Source: Nymphalis io (lineage: Eukaryota; Arthropoda; Insecta; Lepidoptera; Nymphalidae). From it: a stretch of 64,000 nucleotides of DNA. The stretch covers positions 6,572,001-6,636,000 of the forward strand of contig NC_065914.1 of assembly GCF_905147045.1 (NCBI RefSeq). Direction: 5' to 3'. The translations under genes and the position numbers were made by a program. Numbering within the stretch: position 1 is the stretch's first letter; every line of letters begins with the position of its first letter. The notes below the pieces were generated by a model, which searched no databases, was not told the origin of the DNA, and saw only the letters and a list, made by a program, of their open reading frames with translations. This document shows, piece after piece, positions 44,847 through 55,890 of the stretch.

Positions 44847-46842
44847 TTAATTTACTAATTTCGATTCAAAGCGTTTAAAGTAATCTAAATAAAGATAAAT
44901 AAAAATGTCTCAAGAGAGTTTTTTGAATGCAAGCGATTCCGACCCTTTAGTACATAGAATAAGGTGTTAAAAGAGAAAAAAATCCTAAACTTCATTATGA
45001 ATGCTAAGCATATACGAATAATGTTTTTCTTCGTTTTGAAGACGTTTTTTTAGTGATTTTTTATGCTAATATAATGAATACAGGATTTAAAAATGTTTTT
45101 CGTTTAGTGTTAGCCGCTGTTTTAGTATTTTATATTCTACCCCCTTAGGGGGAAGTTTGAAAAATCTGCGTACGATTGGTTCCTGCCACAATTTTTTTTT
45201 GATTAATTGATGTATTATTAAAGCGATTTGATTTTAAGTAATTTTAATCGAATCGAAGCAACAAAAATCGATTCGATTAAAGTTGCCATCAACTTTTGTT
45301 TGAATTTTTAAAATTAAATTTAAACCATAAATATATTAATACGTAAAAATCTACTTGGTAAACCTTTCCAATAATAAACAAAGTACAAATATTTTTTCTA
45401 ACCTTTTATTTCTATCATTCATATTGAGAAAGTAAGAGACGTAAGTATATAATACGAACATCAGATCCTCTGTATATAAGTTCTATGTGAGCGAAGTTGT
45501 GAGCTCTTTTGTAAGCTCGTTTTAATTAAAAACTGTTATGGCCTAAATACTTGGAAGTATGGATAAATTCTCAACTTCATAAAAATATACAAATCTATAG
45601 TTAGTGAAACGACTTGCTTTTTTAACCGACAGTGGTTCGAAAAAGAGAAACCCTGTTTTGAAAAGAACTGGCGAAAGAAATCCAACGGGTTTTCTTAAAA
45701 AAAATTCTTATCATGTCTCGTAATTGTTTACAAATTTTCAATGTAACAAAGCAATAGCCAGGAGGCGATCGTTTCATTCCCAGGGTGCGCTATCATCCAT
45801 AATCTTATCGCACCTTTTGCATACAAGCGTTCCTTTACAATTTTTAACAGTGGCATTTTGAACGCTTGCTGGGTTCTTTGTAAAACCGAATACAGTGGTC
45901 CTAAAAAGCTTGCAGACTATTTAGTCAAGTAACAGAAGCAATTTATTTGTACCAATGCTATAATTGTTTTATTATTTATTTGTATCACATTTTCTAACAA
46001 AATCTTACGTACATATTTTATTTATTTATATAAACTTTACATATGTACATAACGTTACAAAAAATGTATTGAGAAGTAGAATTATGTTAACCTGATTATG
46101 GAATAAGTAACTCTTTAAGCAATTTGTTATATATATATATATATAATAATCAATAAATAAATATATTATTTTTAATCTCGAAGCGCTTACTTAAAATATA
46201 CATTTAAGGTAAAATAAATTTAAAAAATCATAATATGAAGTTTTAACCTTACAAACATTGTTTAGTGGGTATTTATTTAAACTGATTTCTCTCTTTCTCA
46301 CATTATGATATGTCAATAGAAAGAAGAAGACAGCATTAACTAAACAACCCCTAAACTACTATTCTAAGGTAATACCGTAAGCTAATATGTATAATTTAAA
46401 AAATGCGAAATGTGAGAATAAAAATATTCAATAGCATTAAATAGCCAGTGTGCTTGAAGGACACAGATAAGTAAAAAAATACGCACAGAAAACCAAGCAC
46501 ATATTTTACAGATAATAAAACAAAATTATGAGCAATAAGATGGATGACGTTTGTTAGTTGTTATCACTTCGCTTATCATTAAATGCGACTTCCATTTTTA
46601 AATTTGTAAACGTTACATTTATTGACGCACAAAGTAAAACTACCACCGGCTTAGAATAGAAAATACCCTGACTTGATAAGAACCGGCGATAATTAGGAAA
46701 TTTTCGATTAAATTTAAAATTTATAAATGAAATATTTATATTACACGCATTCAGATGTATTTTTACTATACAACTTAAACGTTTAATTTTTTACCTTTTT
46801 ATTCAATTTTGTAGAATTTTTTATATCAAAAATACTTTACTA
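44847..46842. other. Largest Syt7 intron, AT-rich, nothing recognised
   Basis: Simple A/T tracts, including (TA)n near 46130. The 45200-45290 stretch repeats the word ATCGATTCGATT and similar, a low-complexity effect. No exon signals with coding content. Confidence 0.3.
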
Positions 46843-46963
46843 TTAAGATTATTACACAAGCGCTTAATATATAGCACATAATTAATAATATATATATAAT
46901 TGTTAATATACTATGCATTAAATTTTAATTATAAATTAAAGCGCTTTTGTGTAAACTTCTTAA
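46843..46963. mobile_element. MITE-like element with about 25-bp inverted ends
   Basis: TTAAGATTATTACACAAGCG at the left is inverted at the right as TTAAGAAGTTTACACAAAAG, followed by CGCTT on both arms. The 121-bp unit has an AT-rich centre and no coding sequence. Confidence 0.6.
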
Positions 46964-47296
46964 TTATTCATTATTGTGTCAATTAAAACAAAAGTCCATT
47001 TTAACGTTAAAAAAAGACAACAACAAAAAATTAACTAATCTAAATTAACAATTACTCCAAATTACAACAACAAACCAACACTAACAACATAGATCGACAC
47101 ATTATATACAACAAATTTATATACTTACTTTAATTTGTCCAATAATGCCTATTATATAAATTCTAATTTAAGAAATACTAAGTTGAAAATAATTTTATTA
47201 TTTCAATATTTTAATTTCCATTTAATAATTTCCAGATTTCTGAATAGAAATTTCAATTTATATTAACGCAAAATTTCTATGTAACTTAATACTTAC

Positions 47297-47453
47297 GGAA
47301 GGATGCGGTGGGTGGTCTTGTCCCTTGACATTCTGTAGTTGTTTGTTGTGAGCTGTTGGTGTCCTCTCCCCCTGGGCCGTTGAAGCACCAGCTGTAGCTC
47401 CAGCACTGCTGCTCGCGGGAGACTTGGCTTGTGGTGAGCTTGTTGATGTAGTT
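47297..47453 (-). CDS. Syt7: Candidate synaptotagmin 7 linker exon
   Basis: Bounded by a strong acceptor (AATGTATTTTCAG) and a consensus donor (GTAAGTATT). In one frame it encodes a fully open low-complexity stretch TTSTSSPQAKSPASSSAGAT, then AGASTAQGERTPTAHNKQLQ and NVKGQDHPPHPS. A Ser/Thr/Ala/Pro-rich spacer between the membrane anchor and C2A is what synaptotagmin 7 has, and in vertebrates this spacer is alternatively spliced. It is 157 bp long, entering in phase 2 and leaving in phase 0, which fits the C2A exon at 19532. The sequence is markedly richer in GC than its intronic surroundings. No repeat matches it. Confidence 0.68.
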
Positions 47454-47585
47454 CTGAAAATACATTGAAATCATGCGGAAATGTTGTCGCTATAAATTAT
47501 AGTCAATAGGAAGAAACTGGACCATTAATCACTACCCATAAGACTTGCATGTATGTTAATAGTAATGCAATAACAGGCAAAAATG

Positions 47586-47750
47586 TAGAGCGATTCTGTA
47601 AGACTGACTTGATTACTAACCCGTGAAATGTTGACAATCGACTTATAGTGATATACTGATGCGTGTATTCTTGTAATGTTATGATTATAACGGTAAATGT
47701 CGCATATCACATCCTGATATTTCAAGTTTGTTCTTACAGAATAGCCCTAC
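47586..47750 (-). mobile_element. Repeat E MITE, copy 4 (best ends)
   Basis: Left TAGAGCGATTCTGTAAGAC and right, inverted, GTAGGGCTATTCTGTAAGAA. The interior CCCGTGAAATGTTGACAATC and GATATACTGATGCGTG match the family. Confidence 0.7.
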
Positions 47751-47841
47751 TGATGTGTATTACAAAATGACATCAAAATAAGCATAGGAAAGAGCGTCAA
47801 GTGATTACAAATACGTATGCGATCTATATTATAATTCAAAT

Positions 47842-48008
47842 TTGGTCAATTGGCTACCTTGTTGGTAAGTTGTCACCACAGTCTATAGACATTGGTGCCA
47901 ATTAACCAATCAATACATCGCCAATGCAAAATGCGCCAAGATGTTATCCTTGTATATGTACTTACACTGCTCGCTTGCAATAACACTAAGTATTGCTCTT
48001 TGGCTGTA
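47842..48008 (-). repeat. Repeat A copy, degraded
   Basis: CTACCTTGTTGGTAAGTTGTCACC, GACATTGGTGCC, ACATCGCCAATGC and TAAGTATTGCTCTTTGGC. Confidence 0.55.
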
Positions 48009-48074
48009 TTATTTATTTACATAGCTTAGTTATATAAATGTCAAAATTAAAAATACCAATTCGTTATTTAATAT

Positions 48075-48190
48075 TTTTTCTCTGTATTGTTGTTGGCCCT
48101 ACTGGCCTTGACACGTCACCTGTGGGGGCCTGAGTACTGAGACGTCACCGAGGGGACGTCTTACAGCGATGCTTAGCGTGTCTCCTTTAT
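48075..48190. other. GC-richer unclassified repeat-like block
   Basis: GGCCCTACTGGCCTTGACAC, GTCACCTGTGGGGGCCTGAG and GTCACCGAGGGGACGTC. It could be part of a retroelement 3' region; only one copy in the window. Confidence 0.3.
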
Positions 48191-48774
48191 TAATATAAGT
48201 ACGATTTCAATGTTGTTAGAAGTTAAATAATATTTTTGATATACTTACTCAAGCTGCGCTCTGTGTAGACAGCACATGAAAAGAAAAAAAAAAGTTAAAT
48301 TAGTATTCCACATTTTTTAACATATAATGTTAATTAATATAAAAATATTATATAATAATAGGACATCATATTAAAATTAAATGTCACCGTCAGGGAATAT
48401 GCGATGTGACACATAAAAATTGTTAAAATAAAAACATAGTATAATACATGCTGTTATATTTTATTGATTTATATAGTAATTTAAGTATTACTACGAAATC
48501 AATATGGTATGCAGTATTAATATGTCATGTAAAAATTTGCTTACAATATAAATAGTATATAATATGTATATTGAAGAATTAAAATTTCCTTATATTAACC
48601 ATAAAATAATAAATGTTATTTTATGCTGAAAAATATGTTTATCTTATTTCCACACTCGTTAAAATATTGAAATCGTTTGCTCTGTTGAGTTTCACGGAGA
48701 TCAAGTGGATGGTTCAAAAAATACATGCAATTATATAATAATATATTTCAAAATAATTATTTCCTTCAAACGGT

Positions 48775-49030
48775 TTCCAGAAAGACCATTTTCGAGAGAG
48801 ACTAGCCTGCACGGGACATATTATAGTGCACGTGCGCGCAAACACAGGTGACATATATATAGATAATCTGACATGACAGGAAAGAGTTCAGACGCAAGTT
48901 TAACGTGCTTTTTGAGGCATGTGATTTGAACAGTGCTCAATTCCATACTCTGTGCTGCTATTGAGAATTTATCATCAAAGCAACCCAATAGCTAAATGAC
49001 TCCTGGCTTCAAAGCCAGGAGATCCTGAAA
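48775..49030 (-). repeat. Repeat C SINE, diverged
   Basis: CGAGAGAGACTAGCCTGC, CATATTATAGTGCACGTGCG, ACATGACAGGAAAGAGTTCA and CTGTGCTGCTATTGAGAATTT. Confidence 0.65.
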
Positions 49031-49379
49031 CTTTGGACTCAACCCTGGACTTCAAGATAATTTATAGCTTGTGAATCCAAGAGGTAATCAAAATTATATA
49101 GTCTGTGTCCATAATTAAGCAATTAACTTTGTTCTATATTTGCCAACATACTTTGGAAATACATATGAACATTTATTTATCAATATAAATATATAACAAA
49201 TCAATTTCAATATACCTACAACACTATTATAAAATTATAGTAAGTCTTTACACTTGAATGTATAATACACAAACACAATACACATATCTTCCATAACGGA
49301 GATTCATCCAGGCCAGCTGTTCCAGGGTGAGCATCCTCAATATATGTGAAGACAAACAGACTATCCTTCATCAGCAACC

Positions 49380-49585
49380 GAACGAGTTTCCTTAGCTGTT
49401 AAAACTGGTGACTGTGATCGTTGAATCATTGTTCCACGTAGCAGTAATCTCGTGAGCCAATTGCAAATAATTGCCAAATTTTTTCACCCCCTTATCGAGA
49501 TCATCATCACGTGGAACGATGATGTCAATAATCATAGCTGGCACGCTGATCGATCGACCCCTACTTCGGGTTCAATGGCTGGAAG
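49380..49585 (-). mobile_element. Non-LTR retrotransposon C-terminal fragment
   Basis: The - strand frame AMIIDIIVPRDDDLDKGVKK, FGNYLQLAHEITATW and NNDSTITVT ends at a TAA (49394-49392). It resembles the [LI]-[IV]-D-I-[AST]-[IV]-P...K..KY..LA.E....W segment found after the reverse transcriptase of several insect LINE polyproteins. No more of the element is recognisable. Confidence 0.6.
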
Positions 49586-49599
49586 CGTCCTGTTATTTA

Positions 49600-50215
49600 C
49601 AATATTTATAATTAATGTTTAATGAATAGAAACAGTTTAGGTAATAAAAAAGCTTATGACAAAATTTCGTTTGTCGATTCTATAATAAAATTGACACACG
49701 TAATAAACAAAGTGTATTATTATGAAAGATTGTAATGTATGTTCGTCCTCTATGCATTATTAGACCATTGATCTAATTGTTATGAAAATTTGCCAGGTTC
49801 TCCAGTGTAACCCCGAGAAGGTTTTTAACCTAAAAAGTACTATATTTTTCATTGTATGTTTTCCCGCAGTAAAAACATTTTATATAGAGCTTGTATATGA
49901 TAAAAGAGCTTGGCGTTATTACATATAATAAGATGGATATATATACATATAAATTTAAATATTTATGAATGTTGAATAAGAGACTGAGTTTCTTGCTGGT
50001 ATTTTGTCGGTAATATTTATTTATTTAAAACTTTTTTGACCACCACAATATGTAGTTGGAACAAAAGGCGGACTTAAGCCTTAAGGCATTCTCTGCTCAA
50101 TCTTTAGGTTAAGCAGAAATCCATGATGCATGATATATAGTATAAACATATGAATAATAGTGTTTTATAGATGACATAAGATGACAAGACTGACTAGGAA
50201 TTTTCAGATAAAATA
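49600..50215. other. Syt7 intron, nothing recognised
   Basis: AT-rich without exon or repeat signature. Confidence 0.3.
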
Positions 50216-50460
50216 TTTTTTTATAGAATAGGAAGGCGGACGAGCATATGGGCCATTGTACGAAATGTTAACCATCGCTTACCAATGCGCTACCAACCTT
50301 GGGAACTAAGATGTTATGTCCCTTGTGCCTGTAATTACACTGGCTCACTCACCCTTCAAACCGGAACACAACAATACCGAGTACTGCTGTTTTGCGGTAG
50401 AATATCTGATGTGTGGGTGGTACCTACCCAGACGAGCTTGCACAAAGCTCTACCACCAAT
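50216..50460 (-). repeat. Repeat A copy with internal deletion
   Basis: T tract, AGGAAGGCGGACGAGCATATGGGCCA jumps directly to TTGTACGAAATGTTAACCATCG; the GATGGTAAGTGGTCACC block is missing. The head is intact (AGCTCTACCACCAATA). Confidence 0.85.
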
Positions 50461-51406
50461 AATATGCTCACGTAGACGAGCCTTGAAAGTAAATTTAGAG
50501 GTAGCTTTAATATATATATAGATTCGAAAAGCCTGTATTTTCACTTTTGATTTCGATTGATTTTAAACTCTAACGTCTGTATATAGAATTCAATTTTCAA
50601 AATTGAAAAATATATGTTATAGAATAAATAATAGTAACTAAATATATTCTTAGTTTTGACTCGTGTATGACCGTAGACAGAGAAACTAATAGACCAAGGG
50701 GCCGTGAAGCCGAGATTGCGACAGAGATATTCTGTCAATGTGTGCGTATAATGTTGCCATAGTAACTGTGTTCCCTGTTTTGGGAGATAAATAATTTTCA
50801 GGATTTATTTAAAACGAAATGAGGTTATGAAATTTTACTTATTATTGTTTATTATACTATATTTTTTTAATTAAAATATTTTTGTTTGTTTTCCTACTAC
50901 ACCCAAAAACCGTTGCTTTGTTTGTTTTTGTTTCCGTTATCAATAGTACTTCAGTCTCTTTATATGGTTCTGGATTAGCATTCTCCTCAGATTTTGAAAT
51001 CTAAAACACTCAATTAAATTATTAATAAAGAATGGACTCTGAATCTAATGATATTATAAATTCGCGAAGAATGTTAAATAATGTTGTCATTAGGAAATTA
51101 TAAAAAGGAGAACGAATAAATTAAAATAATATATTTATATATAACGAAGCACTTTAGGTTATTATTGGACTCCGTGTTTATTTGTTTACATTGTCGACGA
51201 GTCGATATTTTTTTATCGAAAATGGGGACTTTTTTTAAGCTGACGCTGGCGGTACTTACATGATAAATAATTATAGGTTATGAATGATAAAAACTGGAAA
51301 ATCTTATTAACTTCACAATTTTATTGCAATATAAGGTTCCATCATGGTTTGGCATAAATAAATATCATTGAGAAACTATATTAAGGGACAAAACCGTCGT
51401 ACTTAC
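50461..51406. other. Syt7 first intron, nothing recognised
   Basis: AT-rich. Open frames here are below 66 codons and have no domain signature. Confidence 0.3.
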
Positions 51407-51546
51407 GTGAAAACACACGCCGGCAATTTTCTTCTTGCTATCGTTTTAACATAAAATAATACGACAATGCACCATTGTAAAACCTTCGATATGATATAAG
51501 GGTTATTTTTCTGTCTTTTCGCTGGATTAGAATCGTGTTCTAACAT
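51407..51546 (-). CDS. Syt7: Candidate first coding exon of synaptotagmin 7
   Basis: The - strand frame starts with ATG at 51546-51544 and ends at a consensus donor (CAC|GTAAGTACG) in phase 2, exactly the phase required by the linker exon at 47453. It encodes MLEHDSNPAKRQKNNPYIIS, then KVLQWCIVVLFYVKTIARRK and LPACVFT. That is a short polar N-terminus, a hydrophobic run (VLQWCIVVLFYV) followed by basic residues and a Cys, like a short type I membrane anchor. With it the model reaches 408 residues. The hydrophobic run is short for a membrane span, and the frame stays open upstream without another ATG, so the start or the whole exon may be wrong. Confidence 0.4.
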
Positions 51547-51592
51547 AAAAATAAGCAAAAATTGAACAATAAACACAATGAACGCACCAACT

Positions 51593-51642
51593 GTCAAGTT
51601 TGTTTCGCTACACAAGTAGCGACTTGTGTAGCTAAACTTGAC
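51593..51642. repeat. Inverted repeat near the Syt7 5' end
   Basis: GTCAAGTTTGTTTCGCTACA versus the inverted right arm GTCAAGTTTAGCTACACAAG. The arms differ by a small insertion in the left arm. It lies just upstream of the candidate Syt7 ATG. Confidence 0.65.
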
Positions 51643-51910
51643 TAACACTAAAACCGGTTACGCGGTAAGGGACAAAAGATTTGATAATTCTATCTCTATC
51701 TAAGCCAATTGTAACGTAATTTTTGTTCTCTTTCTTGTGTAAATGAGAAGGAAATCATCATTGCGTCTATTAGTTTCTCTGTATACGTGTATGACTAATG
51801 TCACACTGACAGTGACATAAGACGCTTTGACAGTTACGTGAGTTATCGTGAGTCAGAGCGAGGTTGGAAATCATTGTATAGAGAACACTGGACCGTGCCG
51901 CACGTGCACA

Positions 51911-51970
51911 ATGACCATGTCGGACCAACAAATTATACAAAGTACCTCGGCTTCTGCAACATATTTAAAA
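51911..51970 (+). CDS. Possible first coding exon of a + strand gene
   Basis: ATG at 51911 (or 51917) opens MTMSDQQIIQSTSASATYLK and reaches a donor-like AAAA|GTAAGC in phase 0. The surrounding 120 bp are GC-richer than average and contain CACGTG (51901-51906). The downstream exon is not recognised, so the protein is unknown. Beyond the donor the frame continues into hydrophobic AT-rich sequence that looks like intron. It could equally be 5' untranslated or chance. Confidence 0.25.
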
Positions 51971-52448
51971 GTAAGCGCATCTAAAGCCAGCAATATATAC
52001 TCTTTCGTCTCTCGTCTAATGTCCGTTACAACTCTTTTATTTTTGTTTCGTTGTACATTATACACGTCATCGTTTATTTATTTAACTTATCTATTGATAT
52101 CGGAAATCACCAGCGTCATATTCACAAAATTATCAACAAAAAATATGAAAACAATATGCTACTATAATGTGATGCACATTACAGGCATTTACATTACATT
52201 TTATTGTTATTTTGGTATTTGACAGAATCACATGCTTCGTTTTACTAATAAAAAATTGATAGACATAATAAAAGTGATAGATGAGGTCATTGACTCGGAA
52301 TATGTGCCGTTTTTATTTCACAACTTCTAATAGTACGTAAACGATATTTATTTTTTATGTATTTAAAAGGTCAACATAACACATAGATAAAATACTGATA
52401 AATATTTTTGGGAACTAATATGAGTCACGATTAAAGACGCACTCAACT

Positions 52449-52705
52449 GGTGGTAGGGCTTTGTGCAAGCTCGTCTATGTAGGTATCACCCACTCATCAG
52501 ATATTCTACCGCAGTACTTGGTATTGTTGTGTTCCGGTTTAAAGGGACTTACCCTTCAAATCGGAACACAACGAGCCAGTGCAATTACAGGCACAAGGGA
52601 CATAACATCTTAGTTTCTACGTTGGGAAGGCGTCGACAATGGCATAGTTAACATTTCTTATAGTGTCAATGTCTATGGGCGTTGGTGATCACTTACCATA
52701 AGGTA
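52449..52705 (+). repeat. Repeat A copy with local duplication
   Basis: CTGGTGGTAGGGCTTTGTGC, CGGTTTAAAGG then an inverted second block ACTTACCCTTCAAATCGGAACACAAC before GAGCCAGTGCAATTACAGGC. The inverted segment is unusual. Confidence 0.8.
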
Positions 52706-52929
52706 CGCATAAAAAAAACAAGTATAATCTCTAAGATATACAGTATTTACTGTCGTTGATGTTATTAAGATTGTTTTCAAAGTAAGTAACTTAGTTCTAA
52801 TTAACAAAATGCAATTATGTTAAATGCATTCTAAGAGCAGCGTGCACTTGCCAAAAAATTAACATAACTAACTTAAATTGCTATAATAATACCACGGTTT
52901 GCTTATATTAAGGGTACGTTTTCTTCTGT

Positions 52930-53220
52930 GTACCTCGTTGATCTAGTGGCTAGATATAACAAATACCGAGGTTCTGATTCAATCCAGGTCGTGTTTTTCT
53001 GACAAAAATACTCAGTAGCAGTCCGGAGTTTCGAAGCTGGAAATGTGTACACTGCCGTGCCTTGGAAAGCACGTAAGCCAGTTGGTTCTGCGCCTGAACT
53101 TTTTCCGGTCGAAAATCCGTCCCATCGGATTATTAGAGTGCGGAAACTAAGAGTGCACCTGTGTTTGCGCACACACTTGTGCACTATAATATCTCTTGCG
53201 CAGTTGGCTTATTTCCCTTC
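52930..53220 (+). repeat. Repeat C SINE, nearly full length
   Basis: TACCTCGTTGATCTAGTGGC, TTTCTGACAAAAATACTCAG, TGCCTTGGAAAGCACGTAAG and CTTGTGCACTATAATATCTC; the (ATT)n end is lost. Confidence 0.8.
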
Positions 53221-53734
53221 TTTCGCTATACATTGGATATATACAACATCAACAATTAACATATTGAGTGTAATAAAATATGTTTTTATAAATAAATATT
53301 TAATAATTAGTTCCAATCGAAGGAGAAAATCAAACCTTTTATTAAAATATTACATACGTTTTTTTATATACTCTTATATATATCTTTATTTAAATTTTTT
53401 TCCAATAAGTAGGTAAGTTGAATAGCGATACTTAATAATTTCCGATAACTGCTTCACTGACATTCAAAACGCTGTTTTTCGTCATCCGTAATGAATACAA
53501 TAGATTATTCAATATCGATGATACGCGTCAACTCAACTTCAAAGTTGCTCATTTATCTTGACTCCTGTGTTAGAAGTAGACTCATAAATCCATTGATTTA
53601 AATACTCGTTAAGATTAAAGTGGTTGACAACGCAGAAGCTGTATATCTATACAAATAAATAAAATTGTCTTTCGTGATTTCAAAATAAGTGCCTCTTTTA
53701 AAGCTAATATGGTTATTTGCAGTTATATTTAAAC
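53221..53734. other. AT-rich intergenic DNA, nothing recognised
   Basis: No exon or repeat signature. Confidence 0.3.
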
Positions 53735-53900
53735 TAAAACAATCATTTTTGTCTGTCTTTCTGTCTGTTTGTCCGGGCTAATCTTTGAAACCGCGGAAAA
53801 TTACAAATTGAAATAACTGAATTATTACAAGAAGTATTTTAAGGTTCCGTTTAGTCTTTATTTCATCAAAATCGGTTGAGTGTATCACAGCAAAAATATT
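53735..53900 (+). repeat. Fragment of a common lepidopteran non-coding repeat
   Basis: TCTGTCTGTTTGTCCGGGCT, AATCTTTGAAACCGCGG and TCATCAAAATCGGTTGAG are in the order seen in a frequent insect repeat (TCTGTCTG... TAATCTC... AAATCGG), as I remember it. Transposon class uncertain. Confidence 0.45.
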
Positions 53901-54143
53901 AAATAAAAATATAAAATCAAATCAAGCAATGCTCGGTAGCTTGAATGGATATATTCATTGCACGAAAAAAAAAAAAAAAACATAAAACGATCTACTCAAC
54001 TCGTCGGAAAAATACGTTAATAATAATTTAATTCCATTCGTTCGAAAACTTGAATATTATTTTCGATAAAATTTTCACATACTTCGAAATTGTAAGTTTC
54101 ATGATGTAATTAAAAAAAATTGTCATTAATTGTACTGTGTTTG

Positions 54144-54285
54144 AATGTAGGGCCTAGTGCAATCTCGTCTGGGTAGGTACCATCCACTTTTATATACCAC
54201 CAAGCAGTAATACTTAGTATCGTTGTATGTTAACAAACAAACAACGCACAGAGCTAATGTCTATGAGCGGTGGTGACACCTGATC
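54144..54285 (+). repeat. Repeat A copy, degraded
   Basis: GTAGGGCCTAGTGCAATCTCG, TCTGGGTAGGTACCATCCAC and ATGTCTATGAGCGGTGGTGAC. Confidence 0.65.
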
Positions 54286-55481
54286 ATCTAAAAATATAAA
54301 ATATTACGTCGTGACCAAAGATTTACAAAAGAGAGACGAAATAAATTGATTCCACTCGAATTGAACGCATTTGTCTACGTTCGATATTCAGTCAATAATT
54401 TTCATGGACGATTAGGCGGGTCTGAAAATGACAGCGACGTGACTACTCCATGCACTTGAAAATAAAATCTAACTAAAGAATAAGCTATAACAAATTTTTA
54501 AAATATCCCCATAAAATAAAACGATTCTTACAGAGTAATATAATCATTACTTTCGAAAGTTCGCTTAAATATAAATCTTTCGGAATTCCCATAATATGTT
54601 ACTTGCCCTTTATTATAAGGAAAAACTTAGGAAATTACGATTGATTATCCGATAACTGGGAATGTCGGAAATAATAAGAGAAATAAATCTTTTTCCTTTC
54701 ACGTTTTACTGAAGCATGACTTGGGTGTAAGTTTGTGACAAGCTGTAGCTAAATCGTCCGAAAGTTTCCACATGTTTCACTTTAGCCAAGTATTTTTAAC
54801 AGTATCTAATATGATACGAAGTACGAAGTTTGCATAAAGAAAATATGCTAGCCTAACCGATGAATTGGAAAATTTTTAAATATTAATTAATGGTGACTAT
54901 TTTTTCGGTTCCAATACATGGTAAATGGTCGCCCTAAGACGCTGGCAGTGTATATACGCTATTCCAATCCTATTCATTTACTGTTATAAAAGTATAGGTA
55001 TATGAAAATTTACATATATTTTTGCTACAGCTAATATGCATATCCTAAGTCATAATCAAATTTATATAGCATCGTTTTAGTATGTGAACGATGACCGCAA
55101 TTTAGTTAGTTCGACATATTAATTATTATGGAATTCACAACAATCTAGAAACGCATATTATAGTTTTAAATGATTTATTGTTTAATGCAAACAAATAAGT
55201 CAAATAATCTGCCTTGTTGGTCCAGAAGCTAGTTAGTTAACCATTTTGCCGGGGGAGTCTTAGGAGTTCACTTTAAGCTTATTTTTTTCCCTCTACGGTA
55301 AACGGAGCAGCAAGTAAAGTACTGTATGAAGGGCAGTGGATGCAGCTTTAGCATCCGTATCGAAGACCACTTTCACTGGAATTTTAGTGCGTAATATTGT
55401 CACTTAACCAGGTTCTCCCGAAGTATATTACGATTTCTCAGCTTTAAAAAATAAAAAGAGATAAATTGTAAGATTCAAAAT
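54286..55481. other. Intergenic DNA; one odd block
   Basis: 55205-55430 contains CCTTGTTGGTCCAGAAGC and TTGCCGGGGGAGTCTTAGG, which may be a further tRNA-derived SINE family present once. Otherwise AT-rich. Confidence 0.3.
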
Positions 55482-55586
55482 TCTGCAACATGTGTATCCA
55501 CCAACCCGATTTAAAACTTAGTGGAATAGACTCCATATCTCCTCAAAGGTACAGAAGGCGCTAGCCCAGCAGTGAGAAAATACAGA
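55482..55586 (+). repeat. Repeat B SINE, 3' fragment
   Basis: ATGTGTATCCACCAACCCG and GCGCTAGCCCAGCAGTGAG. Confidence 0.6.
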
Positions 55587-55612
55587 CATATTACATTGCT
55601 TTATTTTTGAAG

Positions 55613-55890
55613 TTTTTTTTTTTATAGAATGGGAAGGTGGACGAGTATATGGGCCACCTGATGGTAGGTAGTCACCAACGCCCATAGACATTGGCATTGT
55701 AAGAAATGTTAACCATCGCTTACATCACCTATGCGCCACCAACCTTGGGAACTAAGATTTTATGTCCCTTTCACCTGTAATTACACTAGCTCACTCACCC
55801 TTCAAAACGGAACACAACAATACCAAGTACTGTTTTGCGGTAGAATATCTGATGAGTGGGTGGTACCTCTGCACAAAGCTCTACCACCAG
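55613..55890 (-). repeat. Repeat A copy, nearly full length
   Basis: T tract, ATAGAATGGGAAGGTGGACG to AGCTCTACCACCAG; lacks ACCCAGACGAGCT in the head. Confidence 0.85.

Larger units (their letters stand above)
11639..51546 (-). other. Syt7: Synaptotagmin 7 gene span (about 40 kb)
   Basis: Eight exons on the - strand can be joined with consistent phases: 51546-51407, 47453-47297, 19532-19344, 17844-17668, 16869-16789, 16012-15844, 12040-11828 and 11739-11639. They total 1227 bp, or 408 residues plus stop, close to the roughly 400-420 residues usual for synaptotagmin 7. The last six exons are secure by family resemblance; the first two are inferred from splice signals, phase and composition. 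Synaptotagmin 7 is a high-affinity calcium sensor with one membrane anchor and two C2 domains, acting in slow or asynchronous vesicle and lysosome exocytosis. The introns of 27.8 kb and 4 kb near the 5' end hold most of the mobile elements. Additional alternatively used linker exons in the large intron could have been missed. Confidence 0.75.

Noticed and set aside
51848..52222. 124-codon + strand protein
   Set aside because: After the donor-like GTAAGC at 51971 the frame is AT-rich, hydrophobic and without domain character; only the first 20 codons could be an exon.
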